From contig JAUICH010000001.1 in assembly GCA_030427505.1 (NCBI GenBank), forward strand, positions 558,001 through 622,000: 64,000 nt of DNA. The letters run 5' to 3'. Positions 26,578 through 36,100 of the stretch are shown here, piece after piece (the first letter of the stretch is position 1; each line of letters opens with the position of its first letter). Under the pieces are notes generated by a model. It was not told the DNA's origin, did not search any database, and saw only the letters and a list, made by a program, of their open reading frames with translations. The position numbers were made by a program, and so were the translations under genes. The stretch is from Verrucomicrobiia bacterium. GTDB lineage: Bacteria > Verrucomicrobiota > Verrucomicrobiia > Verrucomicrobiales > DEV007.

Positions 26578-27663
26578 ATGGAGAAAGTCTTTCAGCTCGG
26601 TAGCCGCTCTTTTGTGCTCGATCAGGACAAGGCGGAGGAAGCCTTCGCGGCCAAACGCATCATCAATGGCCGGCGTTCGATGGCCTTCAATCTTCTGCCC
26701 CTGAAGTACCCCTGGGCCTACGATCTTTACCGGACGATGAAGTCCAATCACTGGGAGCCAGAAGACATCTCCATGCAGAAAGACGTGGAGCAGTGGCGGG
26801 CGGACAACATCCTCAGCGACGCGGAGCGCTGGATCATCCGGATGGGGATTGGGTATTTCTCCGCCGCGGAAGGCATCGTGGGGGACAACATCATCCACGT
26901 CATCCGGGAGGTGGTCACCGCGCCCGAGCTGAAGCTGGTCCTGGGCCGCCACGCTCACGAGGAAAACATTCACGCGGACAGCCTGCTCTACATGATCAGC
27001 AGCCTGGGCATCAACCCGCACGAATGCGAAGCGATGTTCGAGCAGATCGACACCATCCGGAAGAAGAACGAGTTCGTGACCCGCACGTCTCATTCCCTGC
27101 GCCGGGATCTGGACCTGACTTTGCCGGAGAACAAGAAGCTCATCGCGAAGAACATCTTCGTATTCGGGCAGTGCATGGAGGGCACGCAGTTCTACGGTCT
27201 GTTCGGCATGGTGCTGAGCCTGTACCGCCAGAACAAATTCCCGGGCATTGGCCGGATGTTCCGCTACACCTTGCGGGACGAGTCTAACCACATCGAACTC
27301 CTGCGGAATCTCTTCATGGACCTGATCGGAGAGAATCCTGAAATCTGGACGGAAGAATTCCGTCAGGAATTGACCGACACGATGTCTGAAGCCGTGAACC
27401 TGGAGAAGGAATTCATTCAGGACTGTCTGCCGATGAGCGCGGTAGGCTTGAGCGCCGATGAATTTTGCCGCTATATTGACTTCATTGCCGACCGCCGCCT
27501 TGAAGGCGTTGGCTTGCGGCCATTGAATCCTGGTATCGACAATCCGCTGCCCTGGCTGGCGGAGATGATGGATATCAAGAAAGAGCAGAATTTCTTCGAA
27601 GGAACGGTAACGGAATATCAGAAAGCGTCTGCCTTGGACATGGTGGACAACGACGATCTTTAA
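26578..27663 (+). CDS. nrdB: Class I ribonucleotide reductase small subunit, radical tyrosine replaced by Leu
   Basis: A 361-residue R2 protein that stores the radical-initiating metallocofactor for dNTP synthesis. The six carboxylate/histidine ligands are intact: Glu98 (YFSAAEG), Glu129 and His132 (HEENIH), Glu201 (MEGTQFYG), Glu235 and His238 (DESNHIEL). The position of the stable tyrosyl radical (Tyr122 in E. coli, Phe127 in Chlamydia) is Leu136 in HADSLLYMI. The C-terminal radical-transfer Tyr and tail FFEGTVTEYQKASAL are present. This is the pattern of tyrosine-less subclasses (Ic, Mn/Fe; Id, Mn2). The ATG at 26578 is preferred to an upstream TTG. The gene precedes nrdA by 175 bases, the reverse of the enterobacterial order. 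Confidence 0.92.
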   Translation: MEKVFQLGSRSFVLDQDKAEEAFAAKRIINGRRSMAFNLLPLKYPWAYDLYRTMKSNHWEPEDISMQKDVEQWRADNILSDAERWIIRMGIGYFSAAEGIVGDNIIHVIREVVTAPELKLVLGRHAHEENIHADSLLYMISSLGINPHECEAMFEQIDTIRKKNEFVTRTSHSLRRDLDLTLPENKKLIAKNIFVFGQCMEGTQFYGLFGMVLSLYRQNKFPGIGRMFRYTLRDESNHIELLRNLFMDLIGENPEIWTEEFRQELTDTMSEAVNLEKEFIQDCLPMSAVGLSADEFCRYIDFIADRRLEGVGLRPLNPGIDNPLPWLAEMMDIKKEQNFFEGTVTEYQKASALDMVDNDDL

Positions 27664-27838
27664 CAGTGCCGTTTCTTTTCCGGGGAGCGGCTTCGTCCAG
27701 CGGTTCTTCCGGACCGGAGAAAATCAGCGAGGGGAAGGGGAGGCCCTTTGTCTCGCGACCCTGGTGGAAACGCCAGATACCCAACAGCCACCACCTCACC
27801 ACCACCACCACCGTCTAACTTCAGCCATATTCAGGAGA

Positions 27839-30800
27839 ATGATCAATCCGGATCTCATTAGAGAAGACATGGAGTTGCAGCGCTTTGCCGCGACCCCTCA
27901 GGAACTCAAGCCGCGCTTCAACTGGAGCGAACTCGCCGAAAAGCCAGCAAATCTTCCGCTGTCCCGCCTCTTTGTGCAGGAGGGCGACTTGAGAAAAGAC
28001 TTCAGCATTGGCGAGATCGCGGAAACGATCGGGAACGCGGTGACGGACCTGATGCTCTCTCGTCACGAAGAAGACATCTTCAGTGACGAGAACCGCCGCC
28101 TGGTGATCGCCATTTCCTCGGCCGTCACGCGGGAGCTGTTTACGCAGTTTCCCGAAAACGACGGTTCCGATCATTACACCCTGACCAAAGACGAGGTAAC
28201 GAAGATCATCGAGCGCGCGCTGATTCGCCACAACGCTCACGACATCGCCAAGAGCCTCATCGTCCGGCACAAGACCGCGCAGGAGAAGTACAACGGCCAC
28301 GGAAATGGGAAGAAACTGAACGGCTCCGCCACGGAGAAGCCACTGGTCCGGGTGATTCGCCGGAGTGGAGAAGTGGTGGCGTGGAATGCCGACAAGATCG
28401 AGGTCGCGGTGCGTAAGGCTTTCCTTTCTCTGCACCTGGATTCCGAGCCCGCCACGGACGTCGCCACCGCGCTGACCGATCACATCGCCAAGAGCGGTCA
28501 GGATTACATTCACATCGAAGACCTACAGGACCGGGTTCAGGAAGAGCTGATGCGGCAGGGCCACTACAAGGTGGCGGAAGCCTACATCCTCTACCGGGCC
28601 CATCGTTCCGCGCTCCGTGCCGAGGAACAACTGGAAGCGAATCAATTGCAGCTCGCGGATTCTCAGCAGGATTCCATGATCCTGGTGAAGCGCGCGGACG
28701 GCGACACTTTCCTCTGGGATGGCCTGGACCTGAAAAAGCGGATCGACTTCGCGATGATCGGCCTCGACCTCTGCCTGAGCAGCGATGAGATCGAGCGGGA
28801 ATTGCGCCGTTCGTTCTTCCCGGAAATGTCGGTGGAAGACCTGCGCAAGACCGTCATCCTCAATGCCAAGAGCTTGATCGAACGGGATGCGGACTTCGCC
28901 AAGTTCGCTGGCCGGATTCTCCTGACCTACATCTACGAAGAGGTGCTGGGCTGGGACATCGTTATCGATGGTATCCAGAAGCTTCCCCATTATCATCGCC
29001 GCGCCTTCAAGGCGAACCTCGCCCGCGGCATTCAGGTGGAGCGGCTCAACGAAAAGCTGCAGGACTTCAACCTGGACAAACTGGCCAACGCGATCGACCC
29101 GGCGGCGGACCTGGACTTCGACTACCTCGGTATCCAGACTCTATATGACCGTTACCTCATCATCGACAAGACGGTCACCCCCCACCGCCGCCTGGAAACG
29201 CCGCAACTGTTCTGGATGCGCGTGGCCATGGGGCTCTTTTCCGAAGAAGGCGCGGACAAGGAAGAGAAGGTCATCAGCCTCTATGGGCTCTACAAGTCCC
29301 GCCGCTTCTGCAGCTCTACGCCGACGTTGTTCAACTCCGGGACGCTGCATTCCCAGCTTTCCTCCTGCTACCTTTACAAGGTGGACGACAGCATCGAGTC
29401 CATCATGCACCGGGGCATCGCGGAGAACGCCTTCCTCTCCAAGTGGGCCGGAGGCTTGGGCGGCAGTTGGACCGCCGTGCGCGGCACCGGCAGCTACATC
29501 AAGGGCACTAACGGCGAAAGCCAGGGCGTCATTCCCTTCCTCAAACTGCACAACGACCAACTGGTGGCCGTGAACCAGGGCGGGAAGCGGAAGGGCTCCG
29601 GCTGCGCCTACCTGGAGACCTGGCACAACGACATCGAGGACTTCCTGGAACTGCGCCGCAACACCGGTGACGAGCGCCGCCGCACGCATGACATGAACAC
29701 GGCCAACTGGATTCCTGACCTGTTCATGAAGCGCATGGAAGCGCGGGAAAATTGGACGCTGTTCCGCTCCAACGAAACGCCGGACCTGCACGAGCTGTAC
29801 GGTAAGGCCTTTGAAGAACGCTACCTGGAATACGAAGCCAAGGCCAGGGCCGGCGAGATTCACGGGCGCGAAGTGGAAGCGATCGAGCTGTGGAAGAAGA
29901 TGCTGAAAATGCTCTTCGAAACGGGGCACCCCTGGATCACCTTCAAGGACCCCTGCAACGTCCGCAGCCCGCAGGACCATGTGGGCGTCATCCATAGCTC
30001 CAACCTGTGCACGGAAATCACGCTCAACACCGGCAAGGAAGAAACCGCCGTGTGTAACCTGGGCTCCGTCATCCTGGAAACCCACATCACCGATAAGGGC
30101 GAACTGGATCACGAGAAACTGCGCGAGACCATCCGCATTGCGGTGCGGGCGTTGGACAACGTCATCGACATCAACTTCTACCCCACCGAAGCGGCCCGGA
30201 ACGCCAACATGCGTCACCGTCCCGTGGGCCTGGGCGTGATGGGCCTCCAGAATGCCCTCTACAAGAAGGACCTGGCCTTTGGTTCGCAGGAAGCCGTGGA
30301 GTTCAATGACGAGTTCATGGAAGCCATCGCTTACTATGCGTATGAAGCTTCCTCCGATCTCGCGGCGGAGCACGGCAGCTACGCCACCTACGAAGGGTCC
30401 AAGTGGAGCCGCGGCCTCCTGCCGCCGGATACGCTGGACCTGCTGGAAGAGGAACGCGGTCAGGCCGTGGAAGTGCCTCGTGGCGGCAAGTTGGACTGGG
30501 ACGCCCTGCGCGCCAAGATCCAGAAGCAGGGCATGCGCAACAGCAATGTGCTGGCCATCGCCCCGACGGCCACGATTTCCAATATCATGGGCAGCACGCC
30601 CTGTATCGAGCCGAACTACAAGAACCTCTTCGTGCGCAGCAACCTGTCCGGGGAGTTCATCGTGCTGAACCAGTACCTGGTGCGCGACCTGAAAGCCCGC
30701 GGCTTGTGGAACCGGGACATGATGGACCGCCTGAAGTACTTCGACGGAGAGCTGGCCGACATCGATGAGATTCCCGAGGAGTTGAAGAAGAAGTACTCCA

Positions 30801-31135
30801 CGGCGTTCTCGGTGGAATACACCTACCTGATCGAAGCCGCGGCGCGCCGCCAGAAGTGGATTGACCAGTCGCAGTCGGTGAACCTGTTTATGGGTAAGCC
30901 GGACCTGAAGATCCTTTCCCACATGTATCGCGCGGCCTGGCACAAAGGGCTGAAGACCACCTACTACCTGCGCACCATGGGCGCCTCGAACATCGAGAAA
31001 GCCTCCGTCTCCATGAAGAAGGAAATGCGCGGCGTCGGCGTGCCCGCCGCCGCGAAAGAGGTCACGGAAGAAGAAAAGCTGGCCTGCAGCCTCGAAGCCC
31101 GGATGCGCGGCGAAGAGTGCGAAGCCTGCCAGTAA
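27839..31135 (+). CDS. nrdA: Class I ribonucleotide reductase large subunit with extended N-terminus
   Basis: A 1098-residue R1 protein, far longer than E. coli NrdA (761). The first ~370 residues look like three tandem ATP-cone units: a degenerate one (about 45-150, ending TLTKDEVTKIIERALIRHNA), a classical one (about 170-260, VRVIRRSGEVVAWNADKIEVAV) and a third (about 285-375, ILVKRADGDTFLWDGLDL). The catalytic barrel follows: FSSTPTLFNSGT-like start with Cys (FCSSTPTLFNSG), SSCYL, the finger-loop NLCTEITLNTG with active-site residues, and the C-terminal Cys pair (CEACQ). The start ATG at 27839 directly follows AGGAGA; a GTG 75 bases upstream would add a His-rich leader. Ends with a strong terminator. 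Confidence 0.93.
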   Translation: MINPDLIREDMELQRFAATPQELKPRFNWSELAEKPANLPLSRLFVQEGDLRKDFSIGEIAETIGNAVTDLMLSRHEEDIFSDENRRLVIAISSAVTRELFTQFPENDGSDHYTLTKDEVTKIIERALIRHNAHDIAKSLIVRHKTAQEKYNGHGNGKKLNGSATEKPLVRVIRRSGEVVAWNADKIEVAVRKAFLSLHLDSEPATDVATALTDHIAKSGQDYIHIEDLQDRVQEELMRQGHYKVAEAYILYRAHRSALRAEEQLEANQLQLADSQQDSMILVKRADGDTFLWDGLDLKKRIDFAMIGLDLCLSSDEIERELRRSFFPEMSVEDLRKTVILNAKSLIERDADFAKFAGRILLTYIYEEVLGWDIVIDGIQKLPHYHRRAFKANLARGIQVERLNEKLQDFNLDKLANAIDPAADLDFDYLGIQTLYDRYLIIDKTVTPHRRLETPQLFWMRVAMGLFSEEGADKEEKVISLYGLYKSRRFCSSTPTLFNSGTLHSQLSSCYLYKVDDSIESIMHRGIAENAFLSKWAGGLGGSWTAVRGTGSYIKGTNGESQGVIPFLKLHNDQLVAVNQGGKRKGSGCAYLETWHNDIEDFLELRRNTGDERRRTHDMNTANWIPDLFMKRMEARENWTLFRSNETPDLHELYGKAFEERYLEYEAKARAGEIHGREVEAIELWKKMLKMLFETGHPWITFKDPCNVRSPQDHVGVIHSSNLCTEITLNTGKEETAVCNLGSVILETHITDKGELDHEKLRETIRIAVRALDNVIDINFYPTEAARNANMRHRPVGLGVMGLQNALYKKDLAFGSQEAVEFNDEFMEAIAYYAYEASSDLAAEHGSYATYEGSKWSRGLLPPDTLDLLEEERGQAVEVPRGGKLDWDALRAKIQKQGMRNSNVLAIAPTATISNIMGSTPCIEPNYKNLFVRSNLSGEFIVLNQYLVRDLKARGLWNRDMMDRLKYFDGELADIDEIPEELKKKYSTAFSVEYTYLIEAAARRQKWIDQSQSVNLFMGKPDLKILSHMYRAAWHKGLKTTYYLRTMGASNIEKASVSMKKEMRGVGVPAAAKEVTEEEKLACSLEARMRGEECEACQ

Positions 31136-31174
31136 TCAATCAAATAGCGAAACCTGTTTGCCGTCAGTAGAAAG

Positions 31175-31209
31175 CCGCCACTCGCGAATGTTCGCGGGTG
31201 GCGGTTTTT
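31175..31209 (+). terminator. Rho-independent terminator after nrdA
   Basis: A 14-bp stem, CCGCCACTCGCGAA paired with TTCGCGGGTGGCGG (one G-T pair) around a TG loop, is followed by TTTTT. It lies 40 bases after the nrdA stop, between the convergent nrdA and allophanate hydrolase genes. Confidence 0.9.
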
Positions 31210-31265
31210 CTTTGCCTTGAAGGGGTGCCGGGAAAGGTTCCCGGATCGTTCGGCGCAATGAAAGA

Positions 31266-33104
31266 TCAGGAGGCTGGCTGATCCAGGTAAGCCCGCCAGC
31301 TTTTCAGGGAAGTGATGTCGGTGGCGGTTTCGGTCGCGTAGGGTTCGCAGAGGAAACCGCTGACCATTTCCCCGTCTTCCAGCAGCACCTTTCCGATGGA
31401 TAGCGGAGGAGGAATGGCGGCGACGAAACCGCCGAAGGACTGGGGGGGCAGTTTCCAGACTTCCACGTCGATGGCTTCGCCCTCGTTTCCCAGGGTTTGC
31501 TGGATCAGGCCCGGCCGTTCAGGCAGGCCGAACGAAGGGGGCAGACGATACATGCGATACACCGGCTGAGTGCGGGTCGCCTTTACGAAGACCCCTTTCC
31601 GGGAAGTCAGTTGCCAGTTCAGGGGCAGGCCACTCATATGGGCGCCACAGACCGCCACGGAAATCCAGGTGTCAGGACCGAGGGCCGAGGACGCCGGGTA
31701 GCCCGGCAAAGGTGGCTTTGTCAGGAGCCCCATGCCCGTGCCGGCCTCCTGGTGGAGGCGTTCCGCCAGGTAGAGAAGCATGGCGTCGCTGAAGGCGGGG
31801 GCGACAAACGTGACGCCGAAGGGCAGACCGTTTTCATGGAACCCGGAGGGCACCGCGCAGGCGCAGTAGTCCAGCAGGTTCATGTAGTTGGTGTAGTAGC
31901 CGAGATTGGAATTGAGCTTCAGCGGTTCGGCCTCCACCTCCTCCACCCGATAGGAACGGCCGGCGGTGGGGGTGAGCAGGAGGTCCACCTGGCCCCAGGT
32001 TTCGTCCGCGAGGCGTTTCAGTTCATTCAACCGGTATCCCGACTGGAAAGCTGAGACGGCGGTCAGTCCGGAAGCGGGTTCAATGATCTGCCGGGTGACG
32101 GGGTGCATCGCCTCCGGCTGTTCCTGAATGAAGGCTTCGATGGCGGCATAGCGCTCCGCGACCCAGGGGCCTTCATAGAGAAGGCGGGCGGCGTCCATGA
32201 ACGGCTGGAAATCGATCTCGACCCGTTCGCCGCCGACGGCTTCGACCTGAGCAATGGCTTGGGCGAACAGGGTGGCGGCTTCGCTGTCGCCAAAGAAGGC
32301 GAGTTGGTCTGTCTTGGGAACGCCAAACTTGAAGGTCTGTCCGAGAAACGAGCGCGCGTCCGGAGGAGCGGGACGGCTGTAGGCATCCACCGGGTCGAAT
32401 CCCTCCGCGATTCGCAGGACGAGCGCCGCGTCCGGTGCCGTGTTTGCGAAGATGGATACGCAATCCAGCGAGCGGCAAGCGGGCGCGACGCCGCGGGTGC
32501 TCAGCAGGCCCCGGGTGGGTTTGCAGCCGATGAGATTGTTCAAGCCCGCCGGGACACGGCCGGACCCGGCGGTGTCCGTTCCCAATGCAAACGTCACCTG
32601 TCCGAGCGCCGTGGCCACGGCTGAACCGGAACTGGATCCGCCGGGGACGTAGGCTTCGTGAAAAGGATTCTTCGGGACGCCGTAGGGCGACCGCACCCCG
32701 ACCAGACCGGTTGCAAACTGGTCGAGGTTGGTTTTGCCCAGGGGAATGGCACCGGCGGCGATCAGCTTTTCCACTACGGTGGCGGATTCCGCCGGGGTGT
32801 AGGCATACTCCGCGCAGGCTGCCGTGGTGGGAATGCCGGCGAGATCGATGTTGTCTTTGATCGCGAAGGGAATGCCGAAGAGCGGCAGCGCGTCCGGGTC
32901 CGCCGACGATTCCAAGTTCGCCAGGTAGGGTTCGACTTCTTCCGCGGACAAGAGGTAAATCCAGATAGCTGGGTCCCCGGCTTTTGCCTGCTCGAGAAGA
33001 TAGGAAACGACCTGGCGCGGCGTCACGCTGCCATCCCGATAGAGGGCAAGCAGGTCCGGGATCGAGGCGAGAGATTCTTTTGCGAAGATAATTTCCGGGG
33101 TCAT
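31266..33104 (-). CDS. atzF: Allophanate hydrolase
   Basis: A 612-residue amidase-signature enzyme that splits allophanate into two ammonia and two CO2. The amidase domain (about 1-460) shows the Ser-cisSer-Lys triad: Lys in IPFAIKDNIDLAG, Ser in GTDTAGSGRVPAGLNNL and the nucleophile region VPGGSSSGSAVATALG. The C-terminal ~130 residues (WISVAVCGAHMSGLPLNWQL..., quoted in part) are the second domain typical of AtzF/DUR2 that completes decarboxylation. It is the last gene of the cluster and overlaps the carboxylase stop by 4 bases (ATGA), so the two enzymes are made together, as in fungal urea amidolyase where they are fused. Confidence 0.95.
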   Translation of the reverse strand: MTPEIIFAKESLASIPDLLALYRDGSVTPRQVVSYLLEQAKAGDPAIWIYLLSAEEVEPYLANLESSADPDALPLFGIPFAIKDNIDLAGIPTTAACAEYAYTPAESATVVEKLIAAGAIPLGKTNLDQFATGLVGVRSPYGVPKNPFHEAYVPGGSSSGSAVATALGQVTFALGTDTAGSGRVPAGLNNLIGCKPTRGLLSTRGVAPACRSLDCVSIFANTAPDAALVLRIAEGFDPVDAYSRPAPPDARSFLGQTFKFGVPKTDQLAFFGDSEAATLFAQAIAQVEAVGGERVEIDFQPFMDAARLLYEGPWVAERYAAIEAFIQEQPEAMHPVTRQIIEPASGLTAVSAFQSGYRLNELKRLADETWGQVDLLLTPTAGRSYRVEEVEAEPLKLNSNLGYYTNYMNLLDYCACAVPSGFHENGLPFGVTFVAPAFSDAMLLYLAERLHQEAGTGMGLLTKPPLPGYPASSALGPDTWISVAVCGAHMSGLPLNWQLTSRKGVFVKATRTQPVYRMYRLPPSFGLPERPGLIQQTLGNEGEAIDVEVWKLPPQSFGGFVAAIPPPLSIGKVLLEDGEMVSGFLCEPYATETATDITSLKSWRAYLDQPAS

Positions 33105-36100
33105 AGGTGGTCAGGTTCCACAACGAAAAGGGCTTGTCCCGGTTCGACGGGAGTATTCTCCCGGGCGAGGACTCGGCGGATGGTGCCAGCGCCGGAAGCG
33201 GCCACGGGAAACTCCGTTTTCATGGCTTCCAGGATGGCGACCCGTTCGCCGGCCTCCACGCGGTCGCCCTCTTCCTTGAGCAGTTTCCAAACGTTCGCCG
33301 CGACGAAACTTTCGATTGTCTGCGCGTTTTCCGGAAGATCGTTGGAGCCATGGTCCGCCAGATCCGCCGTGGCATCCGGGGTTTCCGCCGCATCCAAGCC
33401 GAGGGATTTCCAGTGTTCCCGTTCCGCTTCAAAGGCCTGTTGCTGGCTCTCCTTGAAAGCCGCGATGCTTTCCCGGTTATCACGGAGGAATTGATTGTAG
33501 TCCGCCAGCCGGAAGCTGGTGGGTTCGATCTTTACGTTGTAGCGGCCGTGCACGAAATCCTGGCGCAGGTCCTTCAACTCATCGGCGGTCACGGGGAAGA
33601 AACGGATCTGGTCGAAAAAGCGCAGCAGCCACGGCTTACCCTCCTGGAAAGAGGGAGTTTCCCGGTAGCGATTCCACATCTGAACGGTGCGGCCGACGAA
33701 CTGGTAGCCTCCCGGACCTTCCATGCCGTAGACGCAGAGGTAGGCGCCGCCAATGCCCACGGCGTTCTCCGGCGTCCAGGTGCGGGCGGGATTGTACTTT
33801 GTGGTGACCAGCCGGTGGCGCGGATCGAGAGGCGTGGCGACTGGCGCGCCGAGATAGACGTCGCCAAGGCCGAGCACCACGTAGTTGGCGTCGAAGACGA
33901 TGCGTTGAACGTCTTCGATGGAGTCAAGGCCATTGATGCGGCGGATGAACTCGATATTGCTGGGGCACCAAGGCGCGTCCGGGCGGACAGACTGCATGTA
34001 CTTTTCGATGGCACGGATAGTCGAGGGATCATTCCAGGAGAGAGGCAGGTGAACAACCCGGGAAGGCACCTCGGCGGTTTCCAAGGGAAGCAGCGAGCGT
34101 TCGATGGCTTCCACCGTTTCCAGCAGTTCCGCCTGGGAAATGATGCGGCTGTCGTAGTGCACCTGGAGCGAACGAATACCAGGGGTGAGATCGAGTACGC
34201 CGGCGAGCTCCGCCTTACGCAGGGCTTCGTAAAGGAGTTGTACCCGGAACCGGAGATTGAAATCCAGACGCAGCGGTCCGAACTCGATCAGCAGGTAGCT
34301 GTCCCCGGAGGGGCGGAAGACAACACGGTGCTGGTCTTCTCCATAAAGCCGGACCACGGATGAACAGGGTACGCAGGAACCTTTGCTGCAAGTGTGCTCG
34401 CCTTCCAGGAGAGCGGGGTCCAGAGAGAGCGTTTCGATGCCGGCTTCCTGGCTCTGGAGAAGCTCCTGCGCTTCTCTTGGGTCCACGCGCTGAAAGCGCA
34501 CCTTGTCTCCGGCGCGGAGCTGGCCCATTTTCCAAAGGTCCGCCCGGATGAGCGTGGCGGGACAGACGAAGCCACCTAAGCTGGGTCCGTCCGGGCCGAG
34601 CAGCACCGGCATGTCGCCGGTGAAGTCCACGGTGCCAATGGCGTAGGCATTGTCGTGAATGTTGGACGGGTGCAGTCCTGCTTCGCCGCCGTCCGGCCGG
34701 GTCCACTGTGGCTTGGGCCCGATCAGGCGGATGCCGGTGCGGTCCGAGTTGTAGTGAACTTTCCACTCTTCCCGGAAGAAACTGTGGAGGTACTCTTCCT
34801 CGAAAAAGTCCGGGGCGGCGTGGGGGCCATAAAGTACCCGGAGCACCCAGCGGTTTCCGTAGGTTGGGATGGAGTCTTCTTCCAGTACGGGAATATCCGG
34901 GTGGGCGGGTGGTTCCCCAATGGGAAGAACATCACCCGGTCGCAGGATGCGGCCGCCATGACCACCGAACTGTCCCAGGATAAAGGTGGATCGGCTGCCG
35001 AGATATTCTGAGACCTCGAAGCCCCCGCGAATCGCCAAGTAGGAACGCATGCCGGTGGGACCGATCAATCCCAGGGCCAGGGTCTGTCCGCGCCGGACTT
35101 CCAGCCGGGTCCAGAGAGGAACATGCCGGCCGTCCAGCGTGGCGTCGATGGGGGCCCCGGCGATGGCGATCACGGCATCCTGGTTGAACCGCAGAGTGGG
35201 GCCAGTGAGCGCGATCTCCAGGCCCGCGGCGGATTCCGGATTTCCGGCCAAGCGGTTCGCGACCCGGAAGGCCAGGGAGTCCATGGGGCCGGAAGGCGGC
35301 ACGCCCACCTCCCAGTAGCCAAGGCGGCCGGGATAGTCCTGGATGGTGGTCTGGCTGCCGGGCATGACGACATCCACCGTGGCGGGCAGATATTCGAAGC
35401 CGTTCAACCACCGCGTGGTCGCGCGACCTTCGGTGAAAACTTCGTTAGCGATGAGCTGCCGCAGGTAGCGCAGGTTTGTTTCAATGCCTTCGAGAGCGCA
35501 TTCCGCCAGAGCCCGGCTTAAGTTTGCCAACGCGGCTTCGCGGGTGTCGCCATGAGCCAGGATCTTGGCGAGCAGCGGATCGTAGTGGCTGGAAATCTGG
35601 CTGCCGGTTTCGACCCAGGTATCCACGCGGCAGTCAGTCGGGAAGTGGACGTGGGTGAGCAGGCCGGGCGATGGCTGAAAATCTTTGTTGGGGTCTTCGG
35701 CATAGATCCGCGCCTCAATGGCATGCCCGCTGAGCCCCAGGCGGAAGCGGTCGAGAGGAGGAAGGGATCCATTGCCTAGACGGACCATCCACTCGACCAG
35801 ATCGACGCCGGTGACGAGCTCGGTCACGCCGTGTTCCACCTGGAGCCGGGTGTTGACTTCGAGGAAGAAGAATTCCCCGCGATCGGTGTCATAAAGAAAC
35901 TCCACCGTGCCGGCGGAACGGTAACTGACTTGCTCGCCCAGGCGAACCGCGGCCTCCCAGAGGCGTTTCCTCACCTCCTCCGGCAGGTTGGGGGCGGGAG
36001 ATTCCTCCAGGACTTTCTGGTTCCGGCGTTGGGCGGAGCAGTCACGTTCGCCCAGGGCGATGACTTTCCCTTTCCCGTCGCCGAAGATCTGCACCTCCAC

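Noticed and set aside
27764-27838. Longer NrdA start at GTG 27764 adding a His-rich leader
   Set aside because: The leader (PPPHHHHH) has no family counterpart and the downstream ATG directly follows AGGAGA, although the spacing there is short.
29141-30943. 600-codon minus-strand open frame opposite nrdA
   Set aside because: Shadow of a highly conserved gene in a GC-rich genome; composition is antisense-like with no recognisable motif.
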